Below, piece after piece: positions 58,120 through 64,000 of a stretch of 64,000 bases of DNA. Every line of letters starts with the position of its first letter. Position 1 is the stretch's first letter. Below the pieces are notes generated by a model. That model did no database searches. It saw nothing but the letters and a program-made list of their open reading frames with translations, and was not told the origin of the DNA. Origin of the DNA: Sulfitobacter sp. F26169L (lineage in GTDB: Bacteria; Pseudomonadota; Alphaproteobacteria; Rhodobacterales; Rhodobacteraceae); contig NZ_JAPMLP010000001.1 of the NCBI RefSeq assembly GCF_026410285.1, positions 806,001 to 870,000 on the forward strand. The letters run 5' to 3'. A program made the translations under genes and the position numbers.

Positions 58120-59511
58120 ATGGCCGATACCCGTACCGAGACAGACAGCTTTGGCCCCTTGGAAGTTCCTTCCGACAAATACTGGGGCGCACAGACGCAG
58201 CGCTCAATCATGAATTTCCCGATCGGTTGGGAAAAGCAGCCTATCGCAATTGTCCGCGCGCTGGGCGTCATCAAACAGGCCTGTGCCGAGGCCAACATGG
58301 CCCAAGGCACGCTAGACGAAGACCGTGGCAAGGCCATCGTGCAGGCCGCCAGCGAAGTTGTAAGCGGCAAATTTGACGACAACTTTCCACTCGTCGTCTG
58401 GCAGACCGGATCGGGCACCCAATCCAACATGAACGCCAATGAAGTGATCGCCAACCGTGCAATCGAAATTATGGGCGGCGTCATCGGGTCAAAAGACCCT
58501 GTCCACCCCAATGATCACTGCAACATGGGTCAATCGTCAAACGATACGTTTCCGACCGCTATGCACATCGCCACCGCGCGCACCGCACATGACGTGCTGC
58601 TGCCCGGATTGCGCAAACTTCATGCTGCGCTGCAAAAGAAGGTCGAAGAGTTTGACGGCATTATCAAGATCGGTCGCACCCATACGCAGGACGCAACCCC
58701 GCTGACGCTGTCTCAGGAATTTTCCGGCTACACACATCAGGTTGCGATGGGAATCCGGCGTGTAGAAGACGGACTTGGCCGCGTTTACGAACTGGCGCAG
58801 GGCGGCACCGCTGTCGGAACCGGCCTGAACACGCGCAAAGGCTGGGCCGAAACGGTTGCGGCAAACATGGCACGTATCACCGACCTGCCCTTTGTCACCG
58901 CCCCCAATAAATTCGAAGCGCTGGCCGCACATGACGCCATGGTCGAAATTTCCGGCCACCTGAAAACAGTGGCGGCAAGCCTTTTCAAAATCGCCAATGA
59001 TATCCGCTTGCTCGGCTCTGGCCCACGCTGCGGTTTGGGCGAATTGATCCTGCCCGAAAACGAGCCGGGATCATCGATTATGCCTGGTAAGGTCAACCCG
59101 ACACAGTGCGAAGCGCTGACGCAGGTTTGCGCCCATGTGTTCGGCAATGACGCCGCCGTGGGCTTCGCCGGATCGCAAGGCCATTTTGAGCTTAACGTTT
59201 ACAAACCCATGATGGCCTATAACGTCCTGCAATCCATGCAACTTTTGGGTGATGCCGCATCGGCGTTTACTGACAATCTGATCGTTGATCTGAAAGCTGA
59301 TCCTGTCCGCATTGAAAAACTGCTCCATGAATCCCTGATGTTGGTGACAGCGCTTGCGCCCGAAATCGGCTATGACAATGCAACCAAAGTCGCAAAAACA
59401 GCCCATAAAAACGGCACAACCCTCAAGGAAGAGGCGATTGCGTTGGGGTTTGTGGATGCCGAGACATTCGACCGCGTGGTGCGGCCAGAAAATATGATCG
59501 GACCAAAATGA
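58120..59511 (+). CDS. fumC: Class II fumarate hydratase
   Basis: Interconverts fumarate and malate in the citrate cycle. The 463-residue iron-independent class II enzyme has [20 protein letters not shown] at the N-terminus and the superfamily signature [20 protein letters not shown]. The ATG at 58120 follows AGGAGTGCCCGCA; a GTG at 58111 would also be in frame. Its stop overlaps a DUF4169 gene by 4 bases, and the next small gene is coupled likewise, so three or four genes form one transcript. Confidence 0.97.
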   Translation: MADTRTETDSFGPLEVPSDKYWGAQTQRSIMNFPIGWEKQPIAIVRALGVIKQACAEANMAQGTLDEDRGKAIVQAASEVVSGKFDDNFPLVVWQTGSGTQSNMNANEVIANRAIEIMGGVIGSKDPVHPNDHCNMGQSSNDTFPTAMHIATARTAHDVLLPGLRKLHAALQKKVEEFDGIIKIGRTHTQDATPLTLSQEFSGYTHQVAMGIRRVEDGLGRVYELAQGGTAVGTGLNTRKGWAETVAANMARITDLPFVTAPNKFEALAAHDAMVEISGHLKTVAASLFKIANDIRLLGSGPRCGLGELILPENEPGSSIMPGKVNPTQCEALTQVCAHVFGNDAAVGFAGSQGHFELNVYKPMMAYNVLQSMQLLGDAASAFTDNLIVDLKADPVRIEKLLHESLMLVTALAPEIGYDNATKVAKTAHKNGTTLKEEAIALGFVDAETFDRVVRPENMIGPK

Positions 59512-59684
59512 GCGCCCCGATAAACCTGAACAAGGCCCGAAAAGATCGTGACCGCTCTGCCCGTAAATCACATGCCGATGAAAATGCTGTGAAATTCGGG
59601 CAGACAAAGGCACAAAAGGAGGCGCTCAAGGCGCGGGCTCAACTGATTGCGCGCAATCTGGACGGGCACAAGCGGGACACATGA
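59508..59684 (+). CDS. DUF4169 small protein
   Basis: A 58-residue Lys/Arg-rich protein ([20 protein letters not shown], then [16 protein letters not shown]), matching DUF4169, a short family usually found downstream of fumC in Rhodobacterales. Its ATG overlaps the fumC stop (ATGA) and its own stop overlaps the next start. It is too short for most gene callers. Its function is unknown. Confidence 0.85.
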   Translation: MSAPINLNKARKDRDRSARKSHADENAVKFGQTKAQKEALKARAQLIARNLDGHKRDT

Positions 59685-59917
59685 AAAACGCGCGGCCCGT
59701 CAAGCACTCGGTAACCTTGCGCGGGCACCGCACGTCAATCTCGCTGGAAGCACCGTTCTGGGCAGAATTACGCGCGATCGCACGGGAAAAATCGATGCCA
59801 ATCAACGCATTGGTGGCCGAGATTGATGCCGCACGCGGCCTGGACAGCGGATTGGCCTCGGCCATCCGCGTCTTTGTCCTAGAGTCATTAAGGGACCGTT
59901 TACCTTCATCTGAATAA
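59681..59917 (+). CDS. Ribbon-helix-helix domain protein
   Basis: A 78-residue protein with a ribbon-helix-helix fold: a beta strand (KHSVTLRGHRTSISLEAPFW) followed by helices through LRAIAREKSMPINALVAEID. It may bind DNA as a dimer. It overlaps the DUF4169 gene as ATGA. The same arrangement after fumC is frequent in the order, but a target is not known. Confidence 0.85.
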   Translation: MKNARPVKHSVTLRGHRTSISLEAPFWAELRAIAREKSMPINALVAEIDAARGLDSGLASAIRVFVLESLRDRLPSSE

Positions 59918-59925
59918 GGTAGGGT

Positions 59926-60144
59926 ATGACGATACCCTCACCTCTTTCACCCGAAGCGTGGATGACCCACCTGTTCAGTGCTCAAGCTGCCTGTAAAGGT
60001 CAAGTGATACGGCGCAAGCTACGCGATGTGGAACGATATGCAGGCCGCGCCAAGTTCGAACAGGAACTGCGACGACGCGGCTTTCATGCCGTGGAAAACG
60101 CGGGCCAGATCAAATATTTTGCAATCAGGAGCCAATCCGCGTGA
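59926..60144 (+). CDS. Small conserved protein, probably frameshifted at its end
   Basis: A 72-residue protein (SPEAWMTHLFSAQAACKGQV, then RDVERYAGRAKFEQELRRRGFHAVENAGQ) of a small Rhodobacterales family often labelled as a phosphoribosylanthranilate isomerase-like product, a label without support. The usual C-terminus reads like FCNxEPVRVI. Here that end lies in another frame: after GQI the present frame goes on to a different tail, whereas one frame further gives IFCNQEPIRVIL with stop at 60152. A short indel near 60110-60114 is the simplest explanation. Confidence 0.7.
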   Translation: MTIPSPLSPEAWMTHLFSAQAACKGQVIRRKLRDVERYAGRAKFEQELRRRGFHAVENAGQIKYFAIRSQSA

Positions 60145-60153
60145 TTTTATAGC

Positions 60154-60193
60154 CGATTTTTTCAAAATCGATCTGGAATTTTCAAAAATTCCA
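60154..60193. terminator. Two AT-rich hairpins between convergent genes
   Basis: CGATTTT-TTC-AAAATCG (60154-60170) and TGGAATTTT-CA-AAAATTCCA (60174-60193). They lie between the fumC unit and the convergent aldolase gene and probably terminate both. Confidence 0.7.
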
Positions 60194-60197
60194 ACGC

Positions 60198-61091
60198 TTA
60201 CGCAACCGAGGCGTTGTAAATCTTGGCGATGTTCTGCCCCAGTGCTGCATTAAATTCGGCATCGGACATTTTCACATTCAAACCTTCGGCCAGCGCACGG
60301 CTGAAACTTGCGATCATCTTGTGGTTCTGGCTCAGCAGGTCACAGGCCACATCCGTTGAATACCCTCCCGACAGCGCGACAACACGCAACACACGCGCAT
60401 GATCGGCTGCCGCATCGTAAAGCCCTGCTTTCGACGGAATCGTCAGCTTCAGAATTACGTTCACATCCTCTGGCAAGTCATTCAGATGCTTCATAATTTC
60501 AGATTCAAGAATTTCCTCTGCTTCGGCCTTTGTGGCGCTGTCGATATGCACTTCGGGCTCGACAATCGGAACCAAACCCGCCGCTGCCACTTGCCTGGCT
60601 ACGTCAAATTGTTGGGCCACAACATCTGAAATTCCTTGCGCGTTCGCCTCAAGGATCAAAGAGCGCTCCTTCGTGCCGAAAATACCCTTTTCGTTTGCCT
60701 TGCTCAGTAATGCATCCAGTTCCGGCATCGGCTTGAGCAGTTGAACGCCGTTGGCCTCATCGGCCAGACCTTTGTCGATCTTCAGAAACGGAACAACGCC
60801 ACGATCTTCCCACAACAACTGCGCCGTTGGCTTGCCGTTGATATCGCTGTCCATTGTACGTTCAAACAGGATCGCGCCCAAAACCTTCTCGGAGGTAAAC
60901 TCATCCGCCAGAATGATCCGGCTGCGCATCGCATGCACAGCAGCATACATTTCAGCATCACCCGAATAATCCGCAGGCTCGACACCATATTGTGCAAGCG
61001 CTTTGGGGGTTGAGCCGCCGGACTGGTCCAATGCAGCGATAAAGCCGTCGGCGGATGCGATACGGGTGCGTTGGGCGTCTTTTTGGGACAT
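60198..61091 (-). CDS. fda: Class I fructose-bisphosphate aldolase
   Basis: Cleaves fructose 1,6-bisphosphate through a Schiff-base lysine. The 297-residue protein has FIAALDQSGGSTPKALAQYG, VVPFLKIDKGL, LVPIVEPEVHIDS, VILKLTIPSKAGLY and VALSGGYSTDVACDLL, all class I family blocks. The start at 61091 has AAGGCATTATTC upstream; the frame to 61181 adds 30 residues and overlaps the P450 gene. It may be transcribed behind the P450 gene 79 bases upstream or from its own promoter. Confidence 0.93.
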   Translation of the reverse strand: MSQKDAQRTRIASADGFIAALDQSGGSTPKALAQYGVEPADYSGDAEMYAAVHAMRSRIILADEFTSEKVLGAILFERTMDSDINGKPTAQLLWEDRGVVPFLKIDKGLADEANGVQLLKPMPELDALLSKANEKGIFGTKERSLILEANAQGISDVVAQQFDVARQVAAAGLVPIVEPEVHIDSATKAEAEEILESEIMKHLNDLPEDVNVILKLTIPSKAGLYDAAADHARVLRVVALSGGYSTDVACDLLSQNHKMIASFSRALAEGLNVKMSDAEFNAALGQNIAKIYNASVA

Positions 61092-61170
61092 GAATAATGC
61101 CTTTTTATCTGGGAAACGGTTTGCCCTGTCTAATAGGTTCAGTGGCACAGCACCAGTTGAATTGCCGCTG

Positions 61171-62523
61171 TTAACGCTCACGGCGGGCGATCGTCAGGTA
61201 AATGCCGTTTTTGGCCCTTACCGTCAGATGTGCCACCGGCACAGGCACCGGACCGGTGCTCACCCGAAAATCACGCAAAATCCGGCTCAGGATCAGCGGG
61301 CCTTCAATCATGGCAAACCCCGCACCGGGACAGACCCGCGCACCCGCGCTGAACGGGATGAAAGCATCACGTTGGCAGGTTTTGCCATTGTCCGTGTGCC
61401 ACCTGTCAGGGTCAAAACCGTCCGGGTTGTCCCAAAGCCGCGTATGTCTATGCAGATGCCACGGGCTGATCACCAGTTGCGAACCCTTCCGCACCGCGCG
61501 ATTGCGCATATCCTCCGGACAGGTGTTTTCGCGTACCATCATAGGAACAGGCGGATAAAGCCGCAGCGTTTCGCGAAACACGTCGCGGCTGTGGCGCAGT
61601 TTGCCCATGACACTGAAATTGCACTTGTCCAGCACTTGCGCCTCGGCTGCCAGTTTATCTTGCCAGTCGGGGTAAAGCGCCATCAGATACAACGCCCACG
61701 CAAGCGTAGACGCGCTGGTTTCATGCCCAGCCAGAAAAAAGATCGCAACCTGATCAACCATCTCTTCGGTGCTGAACCGCTCTCCGCTTTCGGGATCGGT
61801 TGTGGTCATGATTTTGGTTGCCAGATCATCCGGCGCGGTTCCGGCGGCAATCTCGCGGGCGCGTGCCTCTGTCAACCGGGCGATCAGTGCGCGGATACGG
61901 GCAGCGCTGCGTTTTGTATCACTGCTGAATAGGCGCGGCATCCAGCGCGGCAGCGGCACAAGCGCCGCCAGATTAAGGATCGGTTGACTGCGCTGATATA
62001 TGCGGAATTCGTCAAACACATCACGGGCAAGATGATGCTCGATGGGCAGTGAAAAAAGCGTTCGAAAAATCACGTCCGCCGCCGCGTGGCTGCACTGCTG
62101 TTCAATTTCCACTTGCTGGCCGACCTGCTTGTCAAATCGCGCGGCGGCAGCTTCGGACGCGTCCCACATCGCTGCAAATGTCTCGCGCAGGCGCCCCCCT
62201 TCGAAAGCCGGATCAATAATGCGTCGCTGCCGTTTCCATGTCTCACCGTTTGTCACAAACACAGAATTGCCCAGCAATGGGCGCAACCCTTCATTTACAC
62301 GGGTGGATTTGGGAAAATCGTCGGGCCGCTCTTTCAGCACGCGTTTGACCAATTCGGGTTGGTTAATCAGATAGCTACGAAAGAAAGGGGTGCGAAATTC
62401 GGCCATCCACGCCCGGTACAGGCGTGCAGGTTGTGCGGACAGGATATCGGCGCGGAACAGCTTTGCGTAGTGCCACAGTGAGACCTTATCCGGCCTGCTG
62501 GGCGGTTTGGGAGGCTGGGTCAT
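61171..62523 (-). CDS. Cytochrome P450
   Basis: A 450-residue monooxygenase with the I-helix AGHETS (265-270), K-helix ExxR (E318-R321 in ETLRLYPPV), and the haem loop FSAGARVCPG with axial cysteine C398. It is soluble: no membrane anchor is seen. It most resembles the bacterial fatty-acid or terpenoid type, but the substrate cannot be told. The start overlaps the stop of an alpha/beta-hydrolase gene by 4 bases. No ferredoxin or reductase gene lies nearby. Confidence 0.92.
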   Translation of the reverse strand: MTQPPKPPSRPDKVSLWHYAKLFRADILSAQPARLYRAWMAEFRTPFFRSYLINQPELVKRVLKERPDDFPKSTRVNEGLRPLLGNSVFVTNGETWKRQRRIIDPAFEGGRLRETFAAMWDASEAAAARFDKQVGQQVEIEQQCSHAAADVIFRTLFSLPIEHHLARDVFDEFRIYQRSQPILNLAALVPLPRWMPRLFSSDTKRSAARIRALIARLTEARAREIAAGTAPDDLATKIMTTTDPESGERFSTEEMVDQVAIFFLAGHETSASTLAWALYLMALYPDWQDKLAAEAQVLDKCNFSVMGKLRHSRDVFRETLRLYPPVPMMVRENTCPEDMRNRAVRKGSQLVISPWHLHRHTRLWDNPDGFDPDRWHTDNGKTCQRDAFIPFSAGARVCPGAGFAMIEGPLILSRILRDFRVSTGPVPVPVAHLTVRAKNGIYLTIARRER

Positions 62524-63743
62524 GGTAGGGTGCTTGTAAATTTGTTCACCGGCAATTCGATGCGCGATTTGGATGGAGGGCGATTGCGATATCGCTCTGC
62601 CAATGTCAGCGGGCCTGCGGTGATCTGGAAATAATCGTAGTCACGCGGCTGATCGAACGCGCACATATATTGGAAATGCAGGCGGAAAAACCGCCAGCGT
62701 AGCGCCTGCCAGCGTGCGGCGCTGAGGGATTTTGTGAACGCCGCCGAAAACACCAGCGGCCAGCGTTTGTCCGCAGGTGCCACACCGCTTACTGCAACAG
62801 GATCACATAGCGCAAAAGCACAGCCATCACCGGGGGCTGTTACATCAACCCATGTAAGCGCATCAGATGCGCTGAGATACGCAAGATCAGACCGCAAACG
62901 CTGCGCATCGGGCAGAAAGGATACCATCGGCACCACCTGCCCCAAGGTCAGAAATGCCAGCGCCGGACCATCCTCCGGCACACGGCCTGCGCGGATCAGA
63001 TCGGCCAGAACCGAAACGCCCAGATGCGCACCAGAGGAGTGACCGACCACCAACACCTCGTCGACCTCCGACAGTATCGCCTCCGCGACAGCGTTTTCAA
63101 ATTGCGCTATGCGCATTTCAAGAGCTGCGGTATTGGCCCCTCGCGTCGCTGCTCCGTATGCGTAATCATGCATCAAGTAGTAGGCAAAGAATTTGCCATC
63201 TTTGGCCTTGAACCATTTCAGGGTTTCCCAACCAGCCAAAGCCGACAAAACGCCCGAGCACACACGTAACAACCAGTGATCCCCGGCCAGTGTGCCAAGC
63301 TTGAACAACACCAAGGCGGCCACAATCGCCAACAGTAATTGCGCCAAGAGCATCCCGACCGGATAAAGCGCGGCAATCACAGGCCCCTTGCGCAAACGCA
63401 TCAGCCGCCACAGCGCCCCCGTGCCGATATAGACCCAGGCAGTGCGCACAAGCTGCGCGTAAGTAGCGGGAACAGAGGTATCCATGCTATCGCGCACAAT
63501 ATCGGACCACACCAATACATCCACTGATGCATCCACATGCGCCCCGTCTATCAAGCTTTTGACATCCCAGCCATATCGCTTTCCCCCTTGCCGCGCGGAC
63601 AGGGTTATACCGTAATCGGAAATCGCTGCCTGTGCGGCAGATTCCTTGCGGTAAAGCTCGCGGTAGCGGCGCGGATGGATTGGGTCATAGCCCGGAATGT
63701 AAAACACCTGACGACGCGTGACCGGTGACGATAGGACCGTCAT
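62520..63743 (-). CDS. Predicted alpha/beta-hydrolase, membrane-associated
   Basis: A 407-residue protein with a lipase-like nucleophile elbow GHSSGAH near residue 235, preceded by FYIPGYDPIHPRRYRELYRK near the N-terminus. Two hydrophobic segments (about residues 120-170) suggest membrane attachment. It is coupled to the P450 gene by an overlap, so a shared lipid or ester substrate is likely. The start at 63743 (MTVLSSPVT) is preferred by family look; 63776 is an alternative with no better ribosome binding site. Function is inferred. Confidence 0.75.
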   Translation of the reverse strand: MTVLSSPVTRRQVFYIPGYDPIHPRRYRELYRKESAAQAAISDYGITLSARQGGKRYGWDVKSLIDGAHVDASVDVLVWSDIVRDSMDTSVPATYAQLVRTAWVYIGTGALWRLMRLRKGPVIAALYPVGMLLAQLLLAIVAALVLFKLGTLAGDHWLLRVCSGVLSALAGWETLKWFKAKDGKFFAYYLMHDYAYGAATRGANTAALEMRIAQFENAVAEAILSEVDEVLVVGHSSGAHLGVSVLADLIRAGRVPEDGPALAFLTLGQVVPMVSFLPDAQRLRSDLAYLSASDALTWVDVTAPGDGCAFALCDPVAVSGVAPADKRWPLVFSAAFTKSLSAARWQALRWRFFRLHFQYMCAFDQPRDYDYFQITAGPLTLAERYRNRPPSKSRIELPVNKFTSTLP

Positions 63744-63813
63744 TGAACTGCATAGGCCTCGATTTGTTTTTCCCATGCTAGCGCGGCTTTCGGGCCAAAG
63801 TAAGGCTTTTGCC

Positions 63814-64000
63814 CTAGCCCAGATTACCCAGTGCGGGGAAATTCTCCAGCAACCAGAAGCTGAAAGTAGAGAACGCGCCGGTCAGCATTGCGACGCCTAC
63901 AATCAACAGCAGCACCCCCATCACACGTTCGATGGCTTTCATGTGCCGTTTGAGATGGTTCATCACCCCCATTGCGCGGGTCATGAACATCGCCGCCAAG
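63814..64000 (-). CDS. ccdA: CcdA-type cytochrome c biogenesis protein, partial
   Basis: Only the last 61 residues are in the window: the sequence enters at the right edge and ends at 63814. It reads NHLKRHMKAIERVMGVLLLI, then VGVAMLTGAFSTFSFWLLEN, with the last membrane helix of the CcdA/DsbD family. CcdA carries electrons to the periplasm for haem attachment. The call rests on this C-terminus alone. Confidence 0.7.
   Translation of the reverse strand, partial: LAAMFMTRAMGVMNHLKRHMKAIERVMGVLLLIVGVAMLTGAFSTFSFWLLENFPALGNLG

Overview
The window looks like chromosomal core DNA of a marine Rhodobacterales bacterium of the Roseobacter group (Sulfitobacter-like, judged from protein character only). 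Supporting signs are a circularly permuted alpha-proteobacterial ssrA gene with the tag ANDNRAPMAMAA, a ChpT-type phosphotransferase, olsBA, the trgA-trgB-cysK locus, TrgA, IalB, DUF3553, DUF4169, an AcuI-type reductase, and an L21 protein with a long Rhodobacterales-style tail. Coding density is high, with many ATGA stop/start overlaps. Non-coding or decayed DNA is concentrated at 1-860, 37.2-39.5 kb and 53.0-54.3 kb.

Region by region. 1-0.5 kb: remnant of a Hint-domain gene, frameshifted and cut by the window edge. 0.9-2.1 kb: promoter, rplU, rpmA, terminator. 2.2-6.8 kb: LysE exporter, GNAT, obgE, proB, proA. 6.8-9.3 kb: chpT (minus), DUF3553, ornithine-lipid genes olsB-olsA. 9.5-11.4 kb: rpsB-tsf. 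11.7-16.5 kb: a divergon with aroQ-luxR leftward and a fused two-domain E1 dehydrogenase plus a FabD-like acyltransferase rightward. 16.5-21 kb: gamma carbonic anhydrase, gmk, YicC, a PAS protein and class II DAHP synthase. 21-23 kb: a GlxA-type regulator coupled to an unknown membrane-anchored protein. 23.3-29 kb: a branched-chain amino-acid type ABC importer with a small exported protein between LivF and LivH. 29-32 kb: HerA-like ATPase, a probable small RNA, IalB. 32-37.2 kb: FabF-like KAS, ACP, LpxD, a large L,D-transpeptidase and a divergent MepK-type endopeptidase, so an envelope cluster. 37.2-39.6 kb: decayed IS3-family element and tRNA-Ser(GGA).

39.6-49.4 kb: a long leftward block with AlaX editing protein, MscS channel, cysK, trgB, trgA, cyclopropane fatty acid synthase, photolyase and a class V aminotransferase homologue. 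49.7-53 kb: BCCT transporter, a hypothetical, and AcuI. 53.0-54.3 kb: coding-like but broken DNA. 54.3-57.5 kb: small L,D-transpeptidase, permuted ssrA, and a rhodanese-ChrB/ChrA chromate pair. 57.5-60.2 kb: sspB, fumC and three small genes, the last probably frameshifted near its end. 60.2-64 kb: class I fructose-bisphosphate aldolase, a cytochrome P450 coupled to an alpha/beta-hydrolase, and the C-terminus of CcdA.

Most genes are recognisable core functions. The strongest candidates for something under-described are the aroQ-luxR // E1-acyltransferase divergon, whose LuxR has substitutions at three AHL-pocket positions; the probable small RNA at 31.04-31.12 kb; and the L21 tail with its helix-hairpin-helix module. 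The tmRNA and its SspB adaptor also lie within 3 kb of each other. All functional calls come from reading sequence and motifs; no database search was run.
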